64,000 bases of DNA from assembly GCA_037102815.1 (NCBI GenBank), contig BTPP01000002.1, positions 620,001 through 684,000 on the forward strand, read 5' to 3'. The notes below the pieces were generated by a model. That model was not told the DNA's origin. It saw only the letters and a program-made list of their open reading frames with translations, and ran no database searches. This document shows, one piece after another, positions 51,248 through 61,673 of this stretch. The stretch's first letter is position 1. Every line of letters begins with the position of its first letter. This stretch comes from Neurospora intermedia. Its lineage: Eukaryota; Ascomycota; Sordariomycetes; Sordariales; Sordariaceae. The translations under genes and the position numbers were made by a program.

Positions 51248-51400
51248 GCGTGGTTGGCGTAGTGGTCAGCGCATCCATCATCTTCGAAGGAACCATGCGG
51301 GTTGAAATCCCCGCCGAACCACATTCAAAGACCGATTTTGGGGGGGAAAATGGCCGCAACAAGAATGTGGAAGACCCAGGTTCGATTCCTGGACCGCGCA
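51248..51400 (+). ncRNA. tRNA-like Pol III unit 4, with inner T-arm
   Basis: The acceptor GCGTGGT pairs with ACCGCGC (51393-51399; one T-G pair) plus A. D-arm GCG...CGC; anticodon half-stems TCCAT and GTGGA; T-arm CCAGG-TTCGATT-CCTGG. The insert holds GCGGGTTGAAATCCCCGC then CGAACCAC. The GTGGTT of the 5' strand can also pair with that inner AACCAC, so two folds compete. TCTTTTT follows; GTACCATATAGGTCTG lies about 35 nt upstream. Confidence 0.65.
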
Positions 51401-51963
51401 ACAATCTTTTTGGTCTTTTTCTGCGGTTTTGCATGTATCTGTAGAGGCATTCAAAACGACTCTGCTCCGGAATGAGCTCAACAACACCCTATCTCTACGA
51501 CTACCTAAATAGACATGTTCATTGGTTTGAGGTAGAAGCAGCCATCCTTGTGCACTACCCCTCGTCTCGTCACTTGAGAAATTTGTACAACTACGCAGAG
51601 TCTCATAAGAAGAGCTAACAAGAACATGCTGCACTGAGAAAGAAAAACAACCCCAGTCAAGACACTCCTTCAGATCTCAGCAACTTTCTACAGCCTGGTC
51701 ACCAGAAGGTCCAAGACTCAACGCGTCACCGTTCCACAGCGCCCGCCAACTGTCCCAGCAACCGAACACCCTCTCATCCGAAGTCCAGACGACCACCCCA
51801 AGCTGCAACTCCAAAAATTTCAGAACCTGCGCCAGGTACCAAGTACCCCGCTACCTCTGCCTTAGAGGTACCTCTCCATCCCCAGACCCGACAGGGGCAG
51901 CCAGGCTCCAGGTAGTCGTAGTACATGTACTAGGTCTTTGGTCCCGTCCCTCAACAAATACAA

Positions 51964-52273
51964 GCGCGGTTAGTGTAGTGGTCTAACACGTCCACACAGC
52001 AACCCACGGCCCGGGCCCCTCTCCAGACATCCCCGTGAGGCTCTGGGTTCGATTGCATGGTCTGGCGTTTGGCGTTCTTTGCATTTTCTTGGACTCTTCT
52101 TGGAAATTCTTTGTACGTTCAATTCTGGTTCCGATGTTCTCTCTCTCCCCAAAAACCAAATATTCATATCATCCACCTATCACCCGAGAAGAGGGATAGA
52201 CTTCTGGAGACTGGTTACCGGGCCGTGGACCTGATCTCGTGGAAAATCCTAGGTTCGAATCCTAGACTGCGCA
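51964..52273 (+). ncRNA. tRNA-like Pol III unit 5, 310 nt, longest insert
   Basis: The acceptor GCGCGGT pairs with ACTGCGC (52266-52272; one G-T pair) plus A. D-arm GTG...CAC with A-box TAGTGTAGTGG; anticodon half-stems TCCAC and GTGGA; T-arm CTAGG-TTCGAAT-CCTAG. About 240 nt separate the anticodon half-stems, and an inner T-arm-like CTGGGTTCGATTGCA lies near 52040. A T6 terminator follows at 52281. Upstream: GTACTAGGTCTTTGG and CAACAAATAC. Confidence 0.6.
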
Positions 52274-53175
52274 TCACATCTTTTTTGCCCATTTTTTTGG
52301 TAGCAGGTAGTGAGAACTTTGTGTTGTTCGCGTTTTGTTTTGCTGCTACGGAGGGCTTTATGCTTGCGCTTCTGATTGTGTTTCTTCTATGATGAGAATG
52401 GTTCAAGATGCTCACAACATGATCAAAACGTGGAGTGTCTCTTGTCGAAGTCAACGATTTGCGGATGGTGAACTTGGAATAGGATGGGGGTTGAGAGCAT
52501 CATGGGTGGTCTATGGTAGTGGATGAATGAGTGAACAAGTGGCTTTGCTGTTACATCCGCATCACTCGAGTTCCATTCCACTTGTTGACTTCTATAGAGG
52601 TACCATGTTGTCTTCCAAGATTCACGGACGTTTTAGTTTGTTCAATGATTGTGTACCTCTATGCATGCAGTCATAGCAGCGGGAATGCAAGACGCAGGGG
52701 ACGTGGCGACGTGGCGACGTGGGCAGTGGGTATCGGGAGCAACATCAAAGTCATAACAAGGGCGCATAAACTCTGATGCAGTGATGACATTGGAGGCTGC
52801 ATAAGACATACGTGACTTTGACTCCTTACTATATCCGTCTCCGGTAGAATTCCCGTTGGCATTTTTCTTACCTTCTACGACTTCGTGATAATCTCGCCAA
52901 GACCACAGGGTGGTGCCGTGGTGCGGTGCCGATAGCTTCCGTACATGTATTGGATGGGAGGACTTGCTTTGCGGGTGAACGTTGCAGAAAAGAGGAAACG
53001 AGAGGAAGGAAAGAGCCAGTACAAGTCACCCGCATCGCGTCATTCCCACGCTCTGCTACTGAAACGTTACAGGTATGTACAGGTATTCACAGCTGGCACA
53101 TCACGGCGGTGTTCCCAGACAGAGAACATACCTCAAGGGGGTGGGAGCACGTGAACCCAGGGACCTTGACCTGAG

Positions 53176-53220
53176 GTATATATAGTAGGTCTTTGTGAAC
53201 AAGATACAACAAGAAACAAA
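53176..53220 (+). promoter_or_regulatory. TATA-type upstream block of a tRNA-like unit
   Basis: GTATATATAG then TAGGTCTTTG and ACAACAAGAAACAAA directly precede the unit at 53221. Variants of this order (TATA, GGTCTTTG, CAACAA) precede the units at 43.6, 51.96 and 53.7 kb and the minus-strand copy at 1.8 kb. It resembles an upstream Pol III TATA promoter. Confidence 0.55.
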
Positions 53221-53373
53221 GCGCGATTGGCGTAGTGGTTAACGCGTCCACCATCTCACGTTGAGTATGCGGGTTGAAATCCCCGCCGAATCACTTGGAA
53301 AGACCGAGACTGAGGGTACATATAGTCAAGAAGATACTGGTGGAAGACCCAGGTTCGACTCCTGGATTGTGCA
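53221..53373 (+). ncRNA. tRNA-like Pol III unit 6, with inner T-arm
   Basis: The acceptor GCGCGAT pairs with ATTGTGC (53366-53372, with two G-T pairs) plus A. D-arm GCG...CGC with A-box TGGCGTAGTGG; anticodon half-stems TCCAC and GTGGA (six pairs if the next C-G is counted); T-arm CCAGG-TTCGACT-CCTGG. The insert has GCGGGTTGAAATCCCCGC and then CGAATCAC. The change of GGTT to GATT on the 5' strand is matched by AACC to AATC in the insert. A T7 run follows. Confidence 0.65.
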
Positions 53374-53672
53374 TTCTCTTTTTTTGTGTTTTTATCTTGC
53401 CTTTTTGTCTGGCGATGATGGTGTGGTCATGATGGTGAGGTTTGGAAGTGGGAGTGAAGTGTAGCATGAGGGGGGACTTGCTTACAAGTGAGCTCGGTAC
53501 CTGGAAGAAGGAGGAAGGGGGATGTACGGAAAGAGCCAGCCACCCACGGAGTGGAACTGGGAGACAGTGTGCGGATTCGATTGGCCATGTTAAGTGTAAG
53601 ATGGGAAGGAACCTCGAGTGTGGACTGGTGTTTATGTATCAGGTCCTTGTGCACCGACCTCAACAAGAAAAA

Positions 53673-53830
53673 GCGCAGTTGGCGAAGCGGTTAACGCGTT
53701 CACCACTCAGTGGCCAGTTGTCTGGGTTGAAATCCCCGGCGAACGACTGTCAAAGACCGACTCTGGGGGGCATGGGCATATATGAGCATGGAAATGGTGA
53801 AAGACCTAGGTTCGATTCCTGGACTGCGCA
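53673..53830 (+). ncRNA. tRNA-like Pol III unit 7, with inner T-arm
   Basis: The acceptor GCGCAGT pairs perfectly with ACTGCGC (53823-53829) plus A, a compensated change relative to other copies. D-arm GCG...CGC with A-box TGGCGAAGCGG; anticodon half-stems TTCAC and GTGAA; T-arm CTAGG-TTCGATT-CCTGG. The insert has CTGGGTTGAAATCCCCGG then CGAACGAC. TTCTTTTT follows; GTATCAGGTCCTTGTG and CAACAAG precede. Confidence 0.65.
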
Positions 53831-54225
53831 TTCTTTTTCCCCCTTCCTTTCTTTTTGCCTCCTAATGGGTGATGCCTTCATGATGGTGATTGGAGAGTCG
53901 TATCTTTACTTGCAAGTGGCAGTGCAACTTTTAACCCTTCAGCTACCTCTCCATACCTCTACCTACCTCTACTCTCTGGCCTGGCCATCATAGTTCACCT
54001 GGCCACGAGCTGCAAGACCAGAAAGGCACGCAACTAGACCGTGTCATGAACCTTGGACTGTCAACACAGCTCTCCGGCCCTTAGCAGCTGGCACTACCTC
54101 ACCAAGACCACTGCCCCGGCCGGCACCACCCAAGAAGGCACGGACGCGCCAGCCCAACCTTCACCCGGCGGTATATAGGAACCCAGGTCAGACCTCAGTA
54201 CTAACAACCAAGCTATCAGAAAAAA

Positions 54226-54316
54226 GTTAGAGTGGAGTAGTAGTTTAACTCGCTGCCCTCCCAAACCCGTGTTTGGAGTTGCGGCAGAGACTCGGGTGCG
54301 AATCCCGGCTCTAGCA
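54226..54316 (+). tRNA. tRNA-Gly(CCC), with intron
   Basis: The acceptor GTTAGAG pairs with CTCTAGC (54309-54315) plus A. D-arm GAG...CTC with A-box TGGAGTAGTAG. The anticodon stem CTGCC pairs with GGCAG (54283-54287). The loop is C, T33, CCC (54260-54262), A, then an 18-nt intron, then C. The intron's GTTTGG can pair with the CCAAAC around the anticodon, as in normal pre-tRNA. T-arm TCGGG-TGCGAAT-CCCGG; the T-loop has G at the usual T55, a deviation that weakens the B-box. A T5 terminator and an upstream GGTATATAGG are present. It is the most ordinary member of the cluster. Confidence 0.65.
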
Positions 54317-55438
54317 CATTCTTTTTGTGTCTTTTCCTGTTTTTGGCTCAATGCAGACAGAGTGAACAAGCTTCCTTTTTTCTTCTGAGCTTTTACTTGC
54401 GTTGACATTGACTTTTTTGATCGGTTGAAAGTTCAAACGTGCCCGTTAAAGAGAAAGGGCTGCTATAGTGGAAGCAGCCTGGATCCGGACTTCACAGAGA
54501 CAAGGAAGGCACGGCAGGAACTTGAGAGATGGACTGCTTCTGGAACTGGTCTGGGCCGCCCCTCACCTTCCAACTCAGATTTTCGTGTTTCGTTTTACTG
54601 TGGGACAGCCAGGGCAGTAAACCGTCGCAGAGTCAGGCGCAAGTTTCTGGGCTATCCGCCCGACAGCTCTCTGTTAGAAGTCTGGTTGCACTGTGGAATC
54701 ACTTCCGTGACACTCGGCAATCACGACGGCCATGTCAAGGAATCTGCAACTAAAACAACGGAAACAAACTATCTCAGAATCTACCTCTAGGTACCTCTAG
54801 TATTGTCCTTGTTTAGCTGTATTTGACTTCAGTGTCTGACCTCCAGTTGCCCGAACCGTCTGTACGTCTACCTACATTCTACCGGGAATTCACCTTGAAA
54901 CAGATCCATCTCGAGATTTCTCCGACTCTTCATCACCCTCGCGGCGACACGAAACAACCGACGCGTTTAGCTTCCGACACGCCGTTCCCTCAGGAGCCTT
55001 TTCACGCTGCTATCAACCAATTGGTGCTACCTACATTGACACTTGACGGACATGGGGGTAACTCTACTACACGAAAGGGTTTCACTTGGAATTGTCAACA
55101 AGTTTCTGACGCGACATGGCACAAGAGCAAGAGACTGGATGGGACAACTACACGACTGAGTCTTTGTCCGAGTCCGGACCAGATGGAGAAGCAGTGGTGA
55201 CCTCAAGCGCTTTCAAACACCCGTTCTCTTTACCAATTTGCTCTCGTTTGGATTGCTTTCCATTACTACATGCTAACTCTTAGCTGAATGCAACAGTTCC
55301 AGCCAGCGTCTGGCGGCTCTACATCCCCTTCTCTGACACCAACCAACCCCAGACACTCGACCATATCTCGACGACCAGAACCTCTTCCACGTCCCAACCG
55401 ACCGATCCTCCCTCTCCATACCTTACCTCCACAACCCC
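54317..55438. other. Gap, 3' flank of esterase gene
   Basis: No gene seen. Plus-strand frames 54425-54790 and 54823-55200 are about 120 codons each without a domain. It should contain the 3' UTR of the minus-strand esterase. Confidence 0.4.
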
Positions 55439-56377
55439 TCACAAATCAAAGAACTTCATATCATCACTCCCCCGAATGGGCACCGAATGCCCAACCCCCC
55501 TCGCATACACTCCCACCAGCTTTCCCTCTCCCCACGTATACGTCGTATACCCACTCTGCGGCACGTTATTCTGCGTCATATCCGGCTTCTGATAATCAAA
55601 CCCAAACACGCCCGCCCACTGCTTGATCGTCTCATTATAATTGTTCGCATTCAGCGTCGTATCCGCACTCCCATGATAAATCTCCATCTTGGGTCTCTCC
55701 CCTTCATACCCCGGATACATATCACGCACCACCTTGGCCCACACCTGGGGCGTGCTGCGGACCTGGCCATTAGCACAACTACTATTCCACGCATTGGTCC
55801 CGCCTGCTTGGGAATAAAAGCATCCGGCTGGGACACCACTGTACACAATCCCCGCCGCGAACAAAGCAGGATAAGTGGCGGCCATGACGTTGGTCATCAT
55901 GGCGCCTGACGAGGAACCGGTGACGAACACCTTGGTGGCGTCGCCGTTGTAGGTCTTGAGGGTGTAGTCGACCATGTTGGCGATGGAGTTGCTGTTGCCG
56001 CCGCCGTTGTGCGTCAGGGTGGCATGGGAGGAGACGTCCCAGCAGGTGCCGGAGTAAGGGGATTCAGGGTAGATGACGATAAAACCCTTTGGGTCGGCGA
56101 GACGGGCGTAGAGCGAGTTGGTGTAGTATGCCTGGGCGGTGCCGGTGCAGTAGTGGATGGCGACGATGATGGGTGGGGAGGCGGCGAGGTTGTCGGGGAC
56201 GTAGATGTACATTTTGGCGTTGGAGGGGTTGGAGCCGAAGTTGGAGACTTGATGGAGGGAAGCGGCGGGGGCGCGTTTGTAGTCGAGGGGCGTGGAGGGG
56301 GTGATGAGGTCGTCGAAGACGGGGTGGGCGGTGGTGAAGGTGGCCAGGAGGGCCGTGGTGAAGGAGAGGAGCTTCAT
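55439..56377 (-). CDS. Secreted acetylxylan esterase, carbohydrate esterase family 1
   Basis: A single exon of 312 aa. Residues 1-18 are a signal peptide (hydrophobic core LLSFTTALLATFT, cleavage near TAH). The rest is a CE1/PHB-depolymerase-like alpha/beta hydrolase: nucleophile Ser156 in GSSSG, Asp239 in HGSAD, His297 in GVGHSVP, and an oxyanion-side HYCTGTA at 75-81. It would remove acetyl groups from xylan outside the cell, helping xylanases. The length equals the stand-alone catalytic form; there is no CBM1 cellulose-binding tail. The start is in a good context (CAAAATGAAG). From memory this corresponds to the N. crassa CE1 acetylxylan esterase near NCU04870 (ce1-1); unverified. Confidence 0.95.
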   Translation of the reverse strand: MKLLSFTTALLATFTTAHPVFDDLITPSTPLDYKRAPAASLHQVSNFGSNPSNAKMYIYVPDNLAASPPIIVAIHYCTGTAQAYYTNSLYARLADPKGFIVIYPESPYSGTCWDVSSHATLTHNGGGNSNSIANMVDYTLKTYNGDATKVFVTGSSSGAMMTNVMAATYPALFAAGIVYSGVPAGCFYSQAGGTNAWNSSCANGQVRSTPQVWAKVVRDMYPGYEGERPKMEIYHGSADTTLNANNYNETIKQWAGVFGFDYQKPDMTQNNVPQSGYTTYTWGEGKLVGVYARGVGHSVPIRGSDDMKFFDL

Positions 56378-57046
56378 TTTGTGTGGCCTAATGGGAGGAT
56401 GGTGCTGAGGAGGGATGGTGGTTGAAGAGTTGAGTGTCTTTGTTAGGTAGTGAGGGAGGATGGACGATGGTTTAAGAGGACAATTGTGTTTCGTTTACAG
56501 CCATGTTGGAGGAAGTCTAGAGGTACAACACGTCATTGCCTCCGCGTGGATGAAGCTTGGGTTCTTCAATACAAGTAACAGAGGTCCCTTGAAACTGTCC
56601 TATACTCCCCCAGAAGCCACGAGACGACTCCCAATCGGGAACAGTTGAGTTAAACTCCATAGAGGTACCTACCATTTACCCGCATTTACCCGGGGCGGGC
56701 ACAGGTACCTCTAGCGATCAGCACTACCCCAGATTCTAATCCCGGGGTAAGTGCCACGGACGCACATGGTTGAGGCGGATGTTTACGCTCCAGTTGACAT
56801 GGATCGATGCCAGTGATAGGAGGAATATTTCTGATTCAACTTCGATTGAGGGATTGGTGTATGCGCTCAAAATTTCAGTGTGACCATGCCGTAGAGGCTC
56901 TTTTGCTACCTCTACTGAGCTAAAGTGACAGATCTACACCCAACCTGCCAGACGTAACACGGAAGATCGTGATCCGCGTGCCGTTCTTGGCAGGGCCTTT
57001 CCATATCATGAACCCGAAAGACTTGATGGCATTCGATCTACCTAGG
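56378..57046. other. Esterase promoter region and flank
   Basis: It holds the upstream region of the minus-strand esterase, with possible xylanase-regulator and carbon-repression sites (next entry). No gene seen. Confidence 0.4.
56675..56690 (-). promoter_or_regulatory. Two GGGTAAA motifs upstream of the esterase
   Basis: On the minus strand GGGTAAA occurs twice 10 bp apart, about 300 bp upstream of the esterase ATG. This resembles the GGNTAAA/GGCTAA sites of XLR-1/XlnR-type regulators. CCCCAG/CCCGGGGC sequences next to them (56690, 56728) and CCCCCAG at 56606 resemble CRE-1 repressor sites (SYGGRG). Short motifs, so chance is possible. Confidence 0.35.
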
Positions 57047-57405
57047 CAGCGCTGGAGATAAATCAAATTGCCAAGCCAAATACAAGTAAATATCCAAATA
57101 CAAATAAACAAATATGCGAGCATATTTGATTTGCCCAAATAAATATGAATCCATATTTGATTTGACCTATTTGTCCGCCCGGCAGAATCTCCAGGGTTAG
57201 GGTTAAAGTAGGCAGAATCCTTTTCCTTTTACCACTATTAGGACCCCGAACACCTATGCACGGGCCATCTAGACACCCTCATCTCGAGTTCAAATATTTG
57301 ACCAAATAAATACAAATACAAATCAAATAAATATGATTTCATATTTGACCCACTCAAATAAATATAGATCCATATTTATTTGTATTTGATTTGTTTCCAG
57401 CGCTG
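57047..57405. mobile_element. hAT-type MITE with 8-bp target duplication
   Basis: 359 bp bounded by CAGCGCTGGA and its inverted TCCAGCGCTG. The similarity of the ends continues inwards as AAATCAAAT and CAAATACAA-TAAATAT. The flanks are identical 8-mers, TACCTAGG (57039-57046 and 57406-57413), the classic hAT duplication length. The interior is rich in CAAATA/TATTTG and has no coding frame. CpA/TpG are plentiful, so it has not been heavily RIP-mutated and is probably fairly recent or too short for RIP. Confidence 0.88.
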
Positions 57406-60353
57406 TACCTAGGTACCTTACCTAATGTCTATAAGAAACATTTTGAACTTTACAATATCGAACAACTAGTTTCTGAACAGACCCTATCTGCCTCCGTTCC
57501 CCCGCCCTACATAAAATGTGGGTCTCCTCGAACTTTGTGAGAGGAGGTCTGTATTAATTTTGAGCATTTTGGCTATTAAGCGTAGTTGTTCCTATATAAA
57601 TAAACCTCTACTTAATAATATTATTCATAAATATTTTAATAATTACAATTAATATTTAAACCTAGTTTGATTGTTGAGTTTAGTGTTAGTACTACCTTTA
57701 GGTTTGTAATTTTCTTTTTTTTATAATCGTTAATATTTATTATTAGATAAAGTCTAGGGCGTTCCTTCGTTAAACGTTGTAATTACTATTTTAAGAAATA
57801 GGTATTATATTTTATTTATTCTTTATTGTATTAATTTAAAATTTGGTATTAAGCATGGCTTAGTTTAGTTCTCCCTTCGACGAAATTTTAGGGTTTATTC
57901 AATATTTTGAAATTTATTCCGACCTTGCTATTTCGTCCTCTCCCGGATTAATATTGTACGAATATATTATTATTATTGTCGAATATATATACCTAATAGA
58001 ATACTTTAGATTTTAGATTCGTTTTATATTTACTATCGTCCGAATTTTATTTAACCTAATCTTTTAATTAGTTATAAATTCTATCCGCTATATACCTCGT
58101 CCGGAATAGGTTGAATATATTTATTATATTATATATTATTCTGGTAATACTATTTTTATAATAATAATTAGTTTTAGTAAGAGTATTGTACTTTAAGTAG
58201 TATTAGTAATTTTACTAAATAAAATTATTTTATAGATTATCCCCTTAAATTATTTCGGTTAAGAATAGAAGGATATTATTATAAAGTATTTTGGCGCTAA
58301 GCCCCTACTTATTAATTAAAACCTTTATAAGGTATATCCGGATTTATTATTTTAAATATAGAATATTTAATTAATATATTTAGATTTATATAATATAGGA
58401 CTATATATGTACTGGACGTTTTATATATATCCTCCTCGGGCCCGAATAGGCCCTTTACTACCGGTTCTTTAAAATCCTTTATAATTTAGAATTCGCTTTT
58501 TATATAATATTTATAGTTATAGACGAACTTTATATAGTTTATTAATAGTACGACTTCTACGTTAAATTCTCTAATCTCTTTTAATTCCGTTAGATACTTC
58601 CCTTTTTTATTCTTTAATTTAGTTATATAATTATATTAATTAGAGAATTTAAGGTTTATATATAATAATATACTAATTTTTATAAATTTAAGGAATCTTC
58701 TAACTCCCTTTATATTATCCGTACTTTAATCGACCGCCCTAATATTAATATAATTTTCGATTATATTCTATTTAGTAAAAATCGAGCTTTTAAGCGACTT
58801 AAATTTCTCTTCATCCTTATAGCGGGGGTAACGATCCCTAAAATTATTATTTATATCGATAGTAAGGATTTAATTAGTAGAGTAAGGAAGTATTTTATTT
58901 GTATTATAATTAAATATAATCTCTATATTAGAACCGAAACGTTTATAGTAGTCTAGGTTTACTATTCTTATATCCGCCCTCCTAATTAGGAACGTTTATA
59001 TTAGTAATTTATTACCTTTAATTCTTAATATTATATTATTATATTAACAGTTACGTTAGGGATAGGTATAAATATATTTAATATAATACGAGTTGTATAA
59101 TATAGCGAAGTTATATTTAAGGATATTGTAGATTTATAGTAATATTTTGGTTGCGCCGTTCGCGCTAGCGGAGAGGGTATTGCCTATTTCTTTATACCTT
59201 ACTAGTATTTTAATTAGCTTGGATATATATTTAAGAAGCCGTTATTATTATAAAACTAATTATATAATAACCGTTTATATATATATAATACCGAATTGTT
59301 ATTTATATTGGATATAATCTTTAATATAGTTTAATTTTAGTTATTTAATTAATTTAGACGCCCTTCGTTTATAATAGACCCTAATTTTAATATATTTGGG
59401 ATTATTAAGCCGAGGAAATAGACGAAGTATAATATTAAGTAGCGGGTTGAATTAATTATATATTATTTTAATATATATACTATTACGAATACGAAGTATT
59501 TTTACGAAGCTATTTTCTATATTCTCTAAAGTTATATCGATTATATTAATTATATTCGTACTATATATTATAATAGGTATAATTACTACTTCGGTTAGGT
59601 TAAATAGTTATTTAAAAGGCCGAAGAAAAAGCCTAGCCCTTTATTTAATATTTTTAAGGCCGGTATTTTCTTATTATACTTCTATAATTTCTTCTCGGAG
59701 TATATTATATTAGTATACGTATTATATTATATTAATTTCTAAATACTTTACGCTGTTCTTTTGCCGCCCGAGATCTCTTGGTAAATTGTATGTACTATAG
59801 TCGTAATTAAAGTAAGCGATTCAATACGTACGTTGGACGATTTAATAATATATATACCCCTTTTACGGGATTGGGAGTACTTTAATACTTACGGACCTAA
59901 CCTCTTTATAGAGTATATTAGAATACTATTAGTTATTAAAGTAAATTAAAATAGTAAGTGTAAGAATAATTCTATTAAAAATATAATATATAGTAGGGAT
60001 AATATTATTTAGTTTACTTCGCCCCTATTTCCTTATATTTTTACGACCCTAGCCCTTACCTTTAATCCCCGCCCTACTAAATATTATATAATTATTAGTT
60101 AGTATTAATATAATTATTAAAGTACTTTTTATACTTTAATTACTTTTATTCTAATTAAAGTAAATTATTTATTCGGATAAAAGCTATATAACTTTCACTC
60201 TAATTAAAATTTAGTAACCTATATATATTATTTATAAACGATCTTCGCTTTAGTTAGAACAAGCCTATTTATTCTAATTAGAGTAAAAGATAATAATTTA
60301 GAAATTACTTTAGTTAGAGTAAAGGTCGTTTAAATATATTATATTTTGACTAT

Positions 60354-60507
60354 TATATTCTAATTAGAGTGAAGGCTATATTTAATTATTTTAGAGTATT
60401 TTAATCGAATATAGCGGGTCGGACTAAATTTATTAAATAGGTAGAAAATATATATATAGGTTTATAATTAATAAATTTACTCTTTACTTTTAGTATTCTT
60501 TATTAGT
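60354..60507. repeat. About 155-bp direct repeat, copy A
   Basis: Matches 60735-60891 in the same orientation, from TCTAATTAGAGTGAAGGCTA to a shared TATTAG; differences are mostly C/T and G/A, as RIP gives. Confidence 0.75.
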
Positions 60508-60734
60508 AGGAGGAATCGATTCTTTTACGGCTACGTTACTTAATAGGATTAAAGAGTTAGATTTTTAATTTTAGGAATTTAGGGTTAGTATTACCCTCTT
60601 CGCTATCCTATTTATAAATATAGGTTTAACTATCCTATTCAATTACCTAATTAGTAAATTCGTTATAGTGGTAGGGCTCCGCCTTAATCTAACTATTAAA
60701 TTTAGGAGGGACGGGAATATATTATATATAGAAT

Positions 60735-60891
60735 ATTATACTCTAATTAGAGTGAAGGCTATACTTAATTATATTTTAGAGTATTTCGATTAAATATAGT
60801 AGGCTAAGTTAGACTTATTAGGTACGTAGAAAATATATATATAGGTTTATAATTAATAAATTTATTTTTTACCTTTAATATTCCTTATTAG
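60735..60891. repeat. About 155-bp direct repeat, copy B
   Basis: Second copy of the repeat at 60354-60507, starting with the perfect palindrome ACTCTAATTAGAGT (60740-60753). Confidence 0.75.
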
Positions 60892-61576
60892 CGTTAGTTT
60901 TGTCTATTCCCTTTCTATACCCTTACAATTTATATAGCTTAGTATAAATAGTTTAAGGTTCCTACGAATATACTTCTTATATAGAAGTTAATATTCTAGG
61001 GGGGGCGTAGTTAATTTTTAGTTATTTAACTTTAGTAATATTAAAAATACTTCCTTTATTTTAGTTTAGATAGTGCTAGTTAGAAGGTACGTAGATAGAT
61101 ATAATTATTGTTTTGAAGTATAAATCGACGTTAAGGTTCAAATTAATATTACTTTTATTATTTAGTTTATATTCCCTATAAATTGAATTAGTAAATTATT
61201 AAAGTTAATAGATAAACCCTATACTTTACGAACTTTATAGTAACTATTATTAATTTGCAGTAAGAGGAATATACTATTTAATACTTCGAGTAAGTATTAG
61301 GTTAGGTGACGAAATTATTAATTTATAGTAAAAGGAATATATTGTTTAGTATTTTGAATAAGTTTTTAATTTAGGCTTTATAATTAAAAATTTATTCGAA
61401 GTATTAGACGGCGTATATATATAGAAGGAAGAATTTGGGGATTAGGGCGAGGAGGGGGGGGGGGGTTTTTATACTTTTCTAGGAGGGTTTAAAATCGTTT
61501 TGGATTAGTATTTATTTTATTTATTTTAGTTTTAGGATAAAAAGTAGGGGCAATTTTAATAATCTTTAGGGAAGAA

Positions 61577-61637
<61 letters not shown>
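61577..61637. repeat. 61-nt poly-G tract
   Basis: Sixty-one consecutive G residues in AT-rich DNA, immediately followed by TTGTAATAAGGGTTAGGGTT and the 87-bp array. The exact length may be affected by sequencing. Confidence 0.9.
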
Positions 61638-61639
<2 letters not shown>

Positions 61640-61673
61640 GTAATAAGGGTTAGGGTTAGTCCTAAATGTTAGG

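Noticed and set aside
55487-56425. Plus-strand frames over the esterase gene
   Set aside because: Antisense shadows of a well-supported CE1 gene.
57193-57207. GGGTTAGGGTTA, telomere-like, also near 61647
   Set aside because: Only about two TTAGGG units each; too short for an interstitial telomere and may be chance.
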